64,000 nucleotides of DNA. It comes from Whalleya microplaca (lineage: Eukaryota; Ascomycota; Sordariomycetes; Xylariales; Xylariaceae). Made by a program: the position numbers and the translations under genes. Positions 12,693 to 23,502 of this stretch are shown in pieces (positions within the stretch are counted from its first letter, which is position 1; every line of letters starts with the position of its first letter). The notes beneath the pieces were generated by a model, which did not search any database, was not told the origin of the DNA, and was given only the letters and a program-made list of their open reading frames with translations. The stretch is taken from positions 682,001-746,000 of the forward strand of contig MU385725.1 of NCBI GenBank assembly GCA_022497155.1, read 5' to 3'.

Positions 12693-14002
12693 CAGCCCCG
12701 CGCCTCATCCCAGTCCGACCACCTCCTCACAACCTCATCGATCATCGAGATGCCCGCGCGACTCGCATCGACCTCGAACCACTCGCGGTGGGCCTTCCCG
12801 CAGGCCTCGCAGGCGCCCTTATCGCTGACGCGCAGCCCCGCGCCCGCGAGCTCGATGTGGATCAGGCGCTCGACCTTATGACTATGGGGCATCTTGCGCG
12901 GCGTCGACGGCGTCGCCGACGAGATGTAGGGGTAGTAGCGGATCAGCGACAGCTCGTAGCCGCACTGGCGCGTCCACTCGTTCAGGCGGCGCTGGACGTT
13001 GGACGCGCGCCCCACCTTCAGCATCGTCTTCTTCGCCGAGCCCCCGGCATTCCTGCCGCTGTTCTTGCTCGCGAACGACTCCACGACGTCACTGGCGCGC
13101 CGCTGGCGCGCGTCCGGGCGCGTGGGCGGCGTCAGCAGCGACTTGGCGGCGTCGGTCGGCGGCGCCGTCGATTGCGACTCCGGCGTCAGCCAGAAGATGT
13201 AGATGTAGCCCGGCTCGTCCTGGGGCGAGCAGGGCTTCGCCAGCTCCGCCATGAGCTGGGATGCTGTCTGCGGCGACGCCGTCGCGGGGATCATTGAGAG
13301 ATACTGCGACGTCTGCGACACATTCGATTGTGCCGAGGAGGGCTTCGGGGGCAGGGCACTGCTGGGCCTCGGGCCTCCAGACGAGGCCGTGAGGTGCTGC
13401 TGGTTTTGCGGCAGCTTCGCAGAGGCGTGTCCCGCGGGTGCACCCTGCACCGGCGTTGGTCTGGGCCGTGTTGGTCGCTCTTCTTCTTTCTCTTCCATGA
13501 TGGGGATGGTGAAGCAGCAACAGAATCTCGCTCTGCTCTTCACCTGGGGTTTCTGTGCGGAAAGATCGGGGCTGTCCATGTTGCCGGACTGTCCGATCTT
13601 CTCGTTGCGCCGGTCGTCGCCATATCTCCCGGCATCATGCGCCGGTTTTCGACCTTGCTTCTGTGCCTCGGTTATACCAAGCCGGTCAATGAGGGTATCC
13701 AAGCTCTCGCGCCCCTCGAGAATGGGCGTTTGGTCCCTCCTTGGGGCTGGACTGGACTTTGCAGACTGGCTCGCCTGGTCCTTGTGCTGCCAGCAGTAGA
13801 GGTCGGGATCGCTCGGGTCGTCAACACGAAGCTTCTTCACTTTTTTGGATTTGGGGGGAAGAGGAGAAGACGACGGCGAAGCAGAGTTCAGCGGTCTTCG
13901 ACAGGGACGGCCACCGGAAGTGATGCCTCGACATGTCCCATCCGGGTTCTTCGAGTCCGAACGAGCGATCATGGACTCGGGGGTGTTCGGAATGAAAGGC
14001 AT
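12692..14002 (-). CDS. GIY-YIG / T5orf172-type (DUF1766) nuclease-domain protein
   Basis: Single exon of 436 aa. The C-terminal part (about 264-420) carries the T5orf172/GIY-YIG signature known from fungal DUF1766 (mug113-like) proteins: GYIYIF at 265-270, LKVGRASNVQRRLNEW at 328-343, HKVERLIHIEL at 375-385 (Glu378 is the likely metal-binding acid) and a CEACGKAHREWFEV segment at 398-411. Between the first two motifs is an insert of about 55 residues rich in Pro, Ser, Ala and Arg, longer than in compact GIY-YIG domains. The N-terminus has CRGITSGGRPCRRPL (24-38) and YCWQHK (69-74), a possible small zinc-binding element, then about 180 low-complexity residues. There is no signal peptide, and the basic stretches suggest a nuclear location. 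Fungal members have no established substrate. Confidence 0.88.
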   Translation of the reverse strand: MPFIPNTPESMIARSDSKNPDGTCRGITSGGRPCRRPLNSASPSSSPLPPKSKKVKKLRVDDPSDPDLYCWQHKDQASQSAKSSPAPRRDQTPILEGRESLDTLIDRLGITEAQKQGRKPAHDAGRYGDDRRNEKIGQSGNMDSPDLSAQKPQVKSRARFCCCFTIPIMEEKEEERPTRPRPTPVQGAPAGHASAKLPQNQQHLTASSGGPRPSSALPPKPSSAQSNVSQTSQYLSMIPATASPQTASQLMAELAKPCSPQDEPGYIYIFWLTPESQSTAPPTDAAKSLLTPPTRPDARQRRASDVVESFASKNSGRNAGGSAKKTMLKVGRASNVQRRLNEWTRQCGYELSLIRYYPYISSATPSTPRKMPHSHKVERLIHIELAGAGLRVSDKGACEACGKAHREWFEVDASRAGISMIDEVVRRWSDWDEARG

Positions 14003-15124
14003 TGTGGTCGAATCGAATCGAATCGAATGTAATATAATATAATATATAATATGGTATTTCGTATACTTTGTTCTTGTCTACCGTCTACCGTCTACCGTCT
14101 ACTGAGTAAGAAAGGAGCGTATAGCAGGAGACTGCAAGGTGACATTTTTCTATTCTAGAAGACGGCAGGAAAAACGACCAGATAAATGTCAATGGAAAAG
14201 GGTCATTTCCACATGGCGCCAACATGCACAAGACACGACAATACACGCATAGTGAATGCGTTAAGAACGGTCGTGGCAGGCGTGGCTCGACCCGACTCGG
14301 CGTCACCCATATTTATTCGTGGACTGGGGGAGGTTGGGAATGTCTTGGGATGTCCGGGTTGGTTGGCGGCCGAGTCACCAGCCCTTGGACCCCCTCTGAC
14401 CCTCCACTGAAAACCCTGTGGAGGACTCCAGCTGGCGCCCTGCAAGCCCTGTAACAGCCCCTGCAACAGCCCCTCTGCCCCTGCATGAGCCCTGCCGGCC
14501 AGCGACTGCGACTCCAGTCAGAGTGGCAGAGTGGCTCAATTGTGGCTGAGTGGACGAGTGCCCTCCAACACAGCCATTCCCTCCCGTCTTATTCACATGT
14601 CTGGTGCACTCTGACACTCTAGCAATCCACGCAGTCATCACCTTATCCCGTTCCAATGCAGTCGATGACGATGCGGTCATGCCACAAGGTGTGTTGGCCC
14701 TGAAAATCAAGGGTCCCGATAAAAAAACGAGTTCATCAGTACATACATATGTACGCTCTCGTGGTCTTATGAAGGCTGAATGTATAACAATACGCGCCCA
14801 AGTATGTCGTATGGTCATGTCATACATAGTCACTGACAGCCTGCCAGCCATACACCGGTCCCACTTGTGGCAACACAAGCAGGTCCCAGAATAGCTGAAG
14901 ATTTTGACTGTTGTGTTGCTGTGATATTTTCCGACGGTGGACCCTGGAAATGTGATATTATACGCTTATTCTAACCTTCCTACATGTCCAATCTATACCA
15001 ACTTCCTTGACCATGAGGCCTCTTCCGAACCCCCCCAAAAATACCACTAGATATTAAACAGATAATATTCTATACTTCTATAAATATGATATAAGAAGTC
15101 TAATAGATACTTAAATTGGGCATC
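14003..15124. other. intergenic with short tandem repeats
   Basis: Directly upstream of the GIY-YIG start are GAATC repeats (14009..14029) and an ATATA-rich tract to 14052. Four copies of the 7-mer GTCTACC follow at 14076..14103. The rest, to the MFS stop at 15125, shows no gene. Confidence 0.6.
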
Positions 15125-17490
15125 TTATACGTCACCCTTCTCAGGCGTCTTCTTCTTCCTCACATCAACCCAACCCATGCCAAATGCGGCCACGAAGCTC
15201 ACACACGCCGCGGCGATGAGTAGGTAGCATAGCGTATCGAAGGCATTGGAATAGGCCACCAACAGGCCATCCAGCTCCGGACTCCTGGCTGGCAACAAGG
15301 CACGCACCGCTTTGGCGCTGCCGCCAGCCGCCAAGGCCGCCGTCGGGTCCACCGAGGGCGCCAGTCTTGAAATCTCGGACATGAGCTTTTGCGTGAAGAT
15401 CGTGTTGGCTACCACGACGAAGCATGCCGATGCGAGGTTTGAGCAGAAGACTAGGAATGCAGCCCCTTGTGCACTTTGAGCCGGTGGGACTGCGTTCTGG
15501 ATCGCGGTTATACCCTTTTTGAACAGTCAGTTGAGATAGCAGGGGAAAGGAATTGACATTCGAGGGGACAAACCAGTTGTATGCCGCAGCCACGAGCTCC
15601 GTAAAGGATCTCATAGCCTATCCATGTTGCCGTTGAGGTCCACGGGTCCCAGGTCGAGATCAGACCGCTCGCGATGGCCGTAATTGCGCCTGCAAATACG
15701 GCCCATGGGAGGTAATATCCGAGCTTGGAGACTATTAAACATTAGCTTTCTTTGCGGGAGGAAGCCTCAAGTAGGACGGCTTACTCATAGTGCCTCCGAG
15801 GATAACAAGTATAATCGACGTCAAGATATTCGGCAGCAGATACACGCCACTCAGCGTCGGACCCGCCCCCTTTACGGACTGGAAGTAGATTGGAAAATAC
15901 TGCGCGCCTACGAAGGTGGTGACCATCAACCCCGTGTACTGGATGCAGCTTGTCCACACTATTCGCTTGCGGACCATTGAAAACGGTATCATGGCCTTGT
16001 CTCCTACGCGATGCTCCCAAACCATGAAGACTATGGCGGTAACACCCGCTCCGCAGAACAGACCGATTATTCTCGCCGAGTTCCAAGGGTACCCTCCCGA
16101 TCCGTATTGCAGCGCAAGTAGGAACACTAGGATGCTTTGAGTTAGAAATCGACTTGTCCGGAAGACTTCTAGAAATGTTCCGAGACAAGAACTCTGAGAT
16201 AGAAACATGCAACGCTCAAATGTTGCTCCCTGGAATAACTGAACGGGGTTTAAGTGAACTTTGGGGGTTACGTACTGATGGCGGCGGGTGCTAACAGCAC
16301 GAAGCCCACAAGGTCAAGTTTCGGGACGACCTTGCGGAGTACGGCAAAGCTCACATTCGGTTTGATAGTTTCGTCAGGTATGTGAGTGAGCGCCAAGAAA
16401 ACACCAGCAACGCCGCCTAAGGGCAAATTGATATAAAAGCCTGATACAGAAGTCTTCTATCAGTACGGACACCATATATAGGGTTTTTTTTTAGAATACT
16501 TACACCAACGCCAAGTGACGTACTCTGTAAAGGCACCACCGATCAATGGCGCCACGATGAGACCTATCTGGCCAACTACGAAGTCGTCGTCAGTACGCTA
16601 CCATCATCTTCAAGTAATCACGCAAGGCAAGGACTTACCACCAAGCATGATCCCCATATAAGCTTCAAGCCTCAGTCAGCTACACAAGTCTCCAAACACC
16701 ACGTTCAAGAACCCGGGAGACAGATCACTTACCGGGACGCTTGGCCATCGGCACGGCCCCAGCCACGAGCGTCATAGCGCCGTTCACGAGGCCCGAGGCC
16801 CCGAGCCCGGCCACGGCGCGGCCGATGATGAACATGGTCGAAGAGACGGCGACGCCGCAGATCAGCGAGCCGAGCTCGAAGACGAAGAAGAAGAACAGGA
16901 TCACCCACTTCGCGCTGACCTGCGCGTACAGCTTGCCGGTCAGGGGCTGCAGAGCCGCACTAATTCCACGGCGTCAGTAAGTAAGTCTTCCCAGCTGGGT
17001 TACGTGTATCGAAGTACGGAAGGTATTACCTGCAGAGCTGGTACGCGCCGGAGTACCACCCGATATCCTCCAGACTGTGGAAGTCGCTCGTGATCTGCGG
17101 GACGGCCTGTATGCCACCATGTCTTCCGTATTAGCGTTGTCCTCGCCCACACCGGCTGTATATCCGAATAAGGGTACCACTCACCGTGCTGATAATCGAC
17201 ATGTCCATCATGATCAGGAAGAAGAGCAGCGTGATGCTCAGCAAGGCCATGAACAGCTTATATCCCGTGAGGTACTCGGTGCTCTCGGCGCCCTCTTCCA
17301 CTGCCTCTGGCTCCGCCCCCTCTGTCTTCATGATCTCCGCATCTGGCCTTTTTTTCTCCGTCTCGGTCTCCTCGACCGGCACGGGCGTTGTGCTTCCCAT
17401 CTCGTCCTTCTCTTTCAGGCTCGTTGAAGACGCCATCATGCCGTGCTCCACGCGAGTCGTCGCCATGTCTTTCCCAGACTTCGGCTCCAT
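15125..17490 (-). CDS. MFS drug:H+ antiporter, 14-TM (DHA2) type, nine exons
   Basis: Plasma-membrane efflux pump of the major facilitator superfamily. Exons in order: 17185..17490, 17030..17106, 16733..16959, 16639..16662, 16504..16575, 16276..16440, 15785..16126, 15574..15731, 15125..15514. Frames join throughout to 586 aa, the usual size for 14-spanner pumps. The first 74 residues are a charged cytosolic tail, then TM1 ([20 protein letters not shown]). Signature stretches follow in order: [95 protein letters not shown] and [14 protein letters not shown]. The closest characterised relatives are toxin and antibiotic exporters of the TOXA/GliA kind, but substrate cannot be inferred. It lies 1.9 kb from a Zn(II)2Cys6 regulator on the same strand, a common pairing. 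The intron acceptor CATCCTAG at 16127 was chosen because it alone keeps the TM segment in frame. Confidence 0.92.
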
Positions 17491-19417
17491 CTGTCTGTCT
17501 GTGCGTCCACGTTACGCCCGTCTCAAACAGAAAGCTTCTAAACCACCTCCACTGCTCGACGAGCCCGTGTTGAGACCTAATAACAACGCCCAACCACCCA
17601 ATGCGCACCGACCGCGAAAACGCTACGTCCGTAAACGCGCTCCTCGACCCCGCCCGGCCCAACGCACCGACTATCAATCAGTCTTCCTTCTAATTCAGCC
17701 CAGCGGGCAGAGTCGCATCCGCTCCTCCCTGCCGGAATACGTATGCTCCGGATACCGAAGTCCCAAGCCCGAGCCCGAGGGAGTGGTTAGGTTATAAGCG
17801 CCGTCGATGCGGGGGATATCTCAAAGGGGATATATCTATCTCCTTCCTCTCCCTCCCTTACGTCTCTTCGCCGCGGGCATTTTATATAGGTAGTATGTGT
17901 ACATGAGAAGTAAGTAAGTAGGTAGAGAAAGTAAACAAACCACCTCATAGATAGAATACATCGTATCCCGCATCAGGAGATCCATATCTCAATGCGGACG
18001 CTCCCCCGAGCGGACGGGATGCCGGAAGGCCGTGTCCGAATCCCGCGCCCGTGTGCGGCGCAGCAGGTGTGCGGCACAGTCGCATTGATCGGACATGGGT
18101 ATTTAGGTCTAGGCAGCCTCCGTATAGGTAGATGGACAGATAGATAGATGGAGAGATGGAGAAATGGATGCCTGGGAATAGGTACGCTACCCAGGCTGCC
18201 GGGCTACATGCATCAATCTGTGCGAGTGAGCCTGCGGAATGAGTGAGTGAGTGATTGGGCGGGTGTATATCCCCCTGCATGCAAGATGCGCCGACGAGGG
18301 CTCCGGTCCGGTGGTCCTGCAGTCGTACAAATTCCGGTCTTGTCCAACTTGAGGGTGTCTAATATTAATTGGCATGGTACAGTATAGAATATATAGAGCT
18401 TCACGTAGTAGTGATGGAGCTATGCAGGCGAGAGTATGAAATTCGAGGTCTCATGGGTCTAGGTATCCCTACGTACAAGCGAGGTTCATCACTGGTGGTA
18501 TTCGTATGTATATATGACTTATGCCGTACGGAATACATGATACTCTAATTCCAACACGCAAGTATGAGAGCCGCGGGTACCTATTTCCAGCTCTACTGTA
18601 GGTAGCTACCTACCATCAAAATCAAAAACATGCGGTCCCAAAGCTATTCGAACCTGTGACCTTTGAATGGGAAAGAACAAAAAAAAATTTCACCCGAAGG
18701 CTAATCTTTCCGTCGTGAAACTGCCCCTGCCGTCTGCGCAGCCGTGTAACGCCCCCATGAGCCACTCGATGAGGAGGCCGCAACAGTAACTCCAACTCCC
18801 TCGCCATGCCGGCTTGGTGATTGTTAGGTGTCTGGTTATGATATATAAGCCTTACTCGGTTGATGCTTAGGTACATTGGTAGGTACCTTTTATCAAATAC
18901 CTTAAGTAGGTGAGGAAGGAGCTGCGTGTAGTATTGGTATACCTATGACCTGTAAACAGATACATGAAAACCAGCCTTACGACTCGTTTACACCATGCCG
19001 TTGTACTTTCTTGAACCTCTTGAATCACCCGAACCTTCCAAGGGTCCCATTACTGTCATAACCCCTAGGTCAACTCATATCTACTTATACCTACTCATGA
19101 AGAACCCTCTAAAATTAGATATGCAACATATATCTCAACCTCATGACCATCCTATCCAAAATAAGAGGAGCAAATATTATACATTTACAGTTCTAAGCAA
19201 TGAGGTGATTTGTACCCATGTATGTCTGCAATACACCTGGCCATATGTATGTATGTAGTGGAATCAATCCACCCCTATCCAACCCTATCCAACCCAGCCC
19301 TACCCTACCATTACCTATCCTAACCTATCCTACCTAGGTATATACCCATTCCATTTGTATGCATGTATGCAAGTATGTATGCATGAACCCATCCCTATCC
19401 CATGTAGGCCCATCTAT
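17491..19417. other. intergenic between transporter and regulator
   Basis: Holds the putative promoter of the transporter gene, GATA/GATG-type short repeats near 18130..18165, a tRNA-like relic (18631..18782) and runs of CCTATCC units at 19270..19335. No protein gene is supported. Confidence 0.5.
18631..18782 (-). other. tRNA-like or SINE-like relic with A and B box motifs
   Basis: On the minus strand an A-box-like TGGCTCATGGGGG (18752..18764) is followed about 100 nt later by a B-box-like GGTTCGAAT (18646..18654). The ends TGCGGCCTC and GGGACCGCA are nearly complementary. I could not fold a proper cloverleaf or find an anticodon stem, and the T-stem does not pair. It may be a degenerate tRNA, an intron-containing pseudo-tRNA or the head of a SINE. 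Confidence 0.3.
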
Positions 19418-21639
19418 CTATCCGTCCCAAGTACGCAGGATATCCGTCATCCAGGCGTCGTTCTCGAAATCCATGTACTCCGCCAGCCCGAACCCGGACT
19501 GATCCATCATAATCGGCGCCATGGAGGCACCGGCCTGGCCAACACCGGCCGCCGCGGCAGCTCCCGCGCCGCCTGTGGTCCCCACACCCGCCGCGCCTCT
19601 GGCGCCGGCTCCCGACCTGCCGACGCCGAGCTGGTCGAGCGTGGCGCCCCAGATGGGGATAGTCGCGCGCAGGGCATTAGCGCACTTCGTGTAGAAGTCC
19701 AGGCACTCCTCGCCTTCGCCGGGCCCGTCACTCTCGATGCCGTACAGCTCAGCAACCTGCTCGTAGCTGGCGGCGCCGCGCTCCATGATGTCCAGCAGGT
19801 CGACGGTGTCGCGGACGATGGCGCGGTCCCAGTCCGGGTCGTCGGCGAGGAGCAGGCGGTAGAGCACCTGCGTGCTGCGGCCGAAGTGCAGGACCAGCGG
19901 GAAGCTGAGGCCGATGAACTCGGCGGGCTCGAACGAGAGGAAGTTGTCGAGGCAGGCCTTGCAGGCTTGCATCGTGGCGTAGTAGGCGTCGAGCTTGGTG
20001 AGGTCGCCGTTGTTGCTGGGCGATGGCTTGGGCGGCGATTGCATGCAGGTTAGTGAGGAGTTGGTGTGCCAGAGCGGCATGTCGGCAATAGTCAGCTCGG
20101 CTGTGTAAAAGAATGAGGCAATGACTTCTGTGAGATACGTTAGCGATTCATATACTATATACTGCTACTATGACGAAGCAAGCTTCGATGAACCTCGCTA
20201 TCGATCGCTACACATCGCCGTAGTGGTCGAACATCTCGGAAACCATGCAAGAAAAAGGGGGGAAGGGGTTCAACATACTATTCCCAACAAGGGACGGTGG
20301 GAGATCCCTCTTGATCTCCTCCAGATTTGCGCGGAGCGCCTTGACGTAAAGCACTGGAGGCGGCCTCGACGACATGGGATTGCCATAATTCTCAGGGGAG
20401 CGCCAAGTTGCCTGGGCGATCTCTTCGTGGATCTTGTAGACCTTGGTCATGGCGACGAGCAGCTCGTCCCCCGTGCACTCCGGCTCCGCGCCGAGCTTCT
20501 CTAGCATTTCTTCTATCTGTGGATTCCACCGTAGTGATTGGGATCTCAGAAATGACGAGACACTACGTAGAGCGTACATAAGTTAAGATTGTGGTTATAT
20601 GAGTATATACTCCCTATGGGCAGAGCACATATATCAAGTCTCATCTGAAGTAGATAAGACATGTGAGTGGAAGAGGGGTAACTTACGTCGAGCAAAAGAT
20701 AAAGCATGCCAGAACAGCTCGCCTTTCCTCATTCGTGCGTGGGTGCGTGGCGGTGAAAGGCCGGAAGTTGTAAGGCGTCTTAAAGCAGCTCATCTCTTTA
20801 GACGGGGTATCCTGAACGGGTTTGTCGAGACGGAGATCGGTGACCAGCGAGATGGCCAGATTTGATAAAGAGACGAGGTACGGTTTACCAGAGAAATGAT
20901 GCATGGCCCAGCCGATATAAGTGAGAAGCCCGAGCAGCAGGTCGATGTCCCTATCCAAGTCCACCAGTGTCTTCTGCGCCAGTATCTCTCGACATCTCAG
21001 GCCAAGAACCTGCTGTTGCGATGCCGACTTGCAGCAGATAGTCCTGATATTGAGCCAAAGAAACGGTCTTCTCTGCTGCAGTTGCACAGCGGCGGTTTCT
21101 GGCGGTATGTACACAAAGGGGAAGAACTTAAGGTGTTGTTCCCGAAACAGCTGCAGGGTCTCCTCGGCCTGGGCGGGTTCGAGGCCAACATCATTGTGCG
21201 ACGCCACAGATGAAGGGGTAGGATATGACGTCGCAGTTGGGATTTCATGAGTTTTGCTTGTCTCGTCCGGACTTATGAGATTATTCCTCATATACTCGCT
21301 CATATCCAATGCCGTGTTAACGCTCACTTGGCTATAAGCGCTAGACGCAGCCGGGTTACCGGCAGTCTGGGCCCGGAGTATCGAGACCAGGTCATCGAGT
21401 TTCTCCTCGAGCTGGGCGGTTCTTCCGGCCGTCGACCGCCTAGCCGTCCGTTTCCGCACACTGACGGACGGACGGCATTCTTTATGTAAACGCGAACAGC
21501 GCTCACAGGGGGCGCCGTGGCCTCTACCGATACACTTGCATTTGGCCTTGGAGCAGTTAGTACAGGCTTGGCCGTACGGAACGGACGGCCGGGAGCCAGG
21601 AGCGATATGAGCCGCCCTATTATCGGAGTGGAGGTCCAT
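19418..21639 (-). CDS. Zn(II)2Cys6 transcription factor, three exons
   Basis: Fungal-specific binuclear zinc cluster regulator. Exons are 20687..21639, 20279..20562 and 19418..20127, with GTAAGT and GTATGT donors and YAG acceptors, giving 648 aa in frame. I chose the ATG at 21639 over one 66 codons upstream because the cluster then lies at the usual N-terminal position. Zinc ligands are Cys26, 29, 36, 45, 48 and 55 (C-x2-C-x6-C-x8-C-x2-C-x6-C). A short leucine-rich linker or dimerisation helix follows (QLEEKLDDLVSILRA, about 75-95). The middle region, with FFPFVYIPP, RPFLWLNI, QQQVLGLRCREIL and LLLGLLTYIGW, is the regulatory domain seen in Leu3-like fungal regulators. The C-terminus has a long Gly/Ala-rich stretch and ends acidic (FENDAWMTDILRTWDG), a plausible activation segment. 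The nearby MFS gene is a possible target. Confidence 0.9.
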
Positions 21640-22659
21640 CCGGTGATAGCAGCGAAGTGAGACGCATTGAACGGGTTTCGCACAACTCGGGTAACGCGTG
21701 CCCAGGCGCAACGAGACGCCAAGATGCGAAAAGCCTATGCAGATAGAGTTTCGGTCCGGGACTGGATCAACGACGATTCCCGTCTCGGGTTTCGCAAAGT
21801 TTAATATATGAGTATAGCAGGAGAGAAACGTAACCAACCCAATGATCGGGGCCCTGATGAAAGGCGAGCATCACCGTCTGTATAAGTACGGGATTCGAGG
21901 CTCGGATATATGAATCCCGCCGAGGCGGTCAACCCAATTGGCTCGATACCTACGCCATACGCGTAAAGCATGCTGACCTAATGCGAAGGGCTGAAACGTG
22001 TGGCAGGGTTCCAGCTTACAGGTACCAAAACTGCCTAGAAAATAGAGCAAGATACTTTCCGTACTAGTAAAAGTTGCCCAATCCGTCTATGCACTCTGGC
22101 ACGAGGAACGGGATTCACTCGAATCCCGATTCTATACGATTACCTGCATTTCAACGGAGTGATAGTAATTCAGCCCCATTTGCTAGGCTGACTCACTCAC
22201 GCACCGTGATTGTGTCAAGACTCAAGAAACCACCCACATGACTACAACAGCCAGATATGGATTGGACGAGATGTATGGATGGCGGAGATGCATCTTGAAT
22301 CAAGCCACTCCAGGTAACTTTCCCTTTTGAATCCTTAGTGTGTGTTGCATTGCACCTTCCATAAGGCGTACGGTGTAACTGCCACCACGTTCATTCGAAG
22401 TCATGAATGCTGTGATGTCATGACTGAATTATACAGCCTTTTGAAGCACTGCACATGTGGTGTACCTAGATGTAAAAAGTCAAACATTCTCTTATGCAGG
22501 TAGTATAGTAGCCTAAGAAGAGGCGTGTTGAGACTACAGTTTCAGTTTCGCAACCTTATCTCAACTACTTATAAGAGAACTAACAGCAAAGTTGACTTTT
22601 ATACTTCCAATACCTATAGTGTGGCAGTATAGGTGTTTTCATTCTAATTGGGCTTACAC

Positions 22660-22916
22660 TTACATACCTAAATCATTCAGCTGAGCTGAATCACCCATAT
22701 TCTAAGCACTCGTGTTAAATCGAAATTACACATTCAAGAGCACATGTCCTATCACGAACCACTTACCTCCATAATTTGATTGACACTTACACACTTAACT
22801 CGTTCAGCTAAGCTGAACAACCCATATTCTGAACAACCCATATTCTAAGCATTCACTTATTCACAGTAGAAAATAAGCCAACATTCAAGAGCACAGATCC
22901 CACAACCCCTCACTTA
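22660..22916. repeat. imperfect tandem duplication, about 120 bp per copy
   Basis: Copy 1 starts near 22660 and copy 2 near 22787. Both carry, in the same order, CACTTACA, a palindrome of the form TTCAGCTNAGCTGAA, ACCCATATTCTAAGCA, ACATTCAAGAGCACA and a final ACTTACC. Copy 2 contains an extra 17-bp local repeat (GAACAACCCATATTCT). Differences are mostly transitions. Confidence 0.75.
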
Positions 22917-23089
22917 CCAACCTGGTCCTCAGCCCCTCTTTGCCCATGCGCAGGCAAAAGGCGCACACAATCAATCCTGAATCCAGGGGTTTACGCCGCA
23001 GCTATGTAGTTGCCTGAAGTAGACATCATAGATACCAAAACTAAGCTCAAGGTATCACAACAACAATATCACAAAAGATCATCAAAATT

Positions 23090-23190
23090 CACAGTCACAC
23101 ATAGCCATAGTCATAGTCAAAAGCAGTCGCAGTCATAGTCACGGTCACAGCCACAGTCACAATTACAGTCACAGTCACAGTCATAGTCAG
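23090..23190. repeat. degenerate CAGTCA/CATAGT hexanucleotide array
   Basis: About sixteen hexamer units, variants of CACAGT and CATAGT, with a few interruptions. It lies about 300 bp downstream of the acrB-like stop codon. Confidence 0.8.
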
Positions 23191-23502
23191 TCACAAGTAA
23201 CAACATATCTCAAAGAACATGTAAAACAGAGCTTCTCATTGCCATGCCTTGCCTTGCAACGCTGAGCCTAGCCTAGCCTCGCTTTGCCTAATGCCTAGCC
23301 CAATCCCTCAACTCAGCCCTCGTTCGGCACAGGACGGAATCACAACCCCATCCCATGCCCTGTACCTCAGAAGCCTCGAAGACAGACAGTCTCAGCCATC
23401 AGCCACAACCGCTCGATCAACTCAATCAACGAATCACCCCTAACTAACTAGACGTTCGAACCCCAAAACCAAACCGCTGTACCACACACACCTACAACAA
23501 CC

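Larger units (their letters stand above)
21640..23502. other. intergenic with a tandem duplication and (AGTCAC)n-like repeats
   Basis: Contains an imperfect direct duplication of about 120 bp (22660..22916) and a degenerate CAGTCA/CATAGT hexamer array (23090..23190). No protein gene supported. It lies between the zinc-cluster gene start and the acrB-like gene stop. Confidence 0.6.

Noticed and set aside
12788..14032. Several plus-strand open frames of 169-234 codons
   Set aside because: Antisense shadows of the GIY-YIG gene, giving Arg/Val-rich nonsense peptides.
22660..23190. Repeat arrays considered as a CRISPR array
   Set aside because: No regular repeat-spacer structure, and this is a eukaryotic context.
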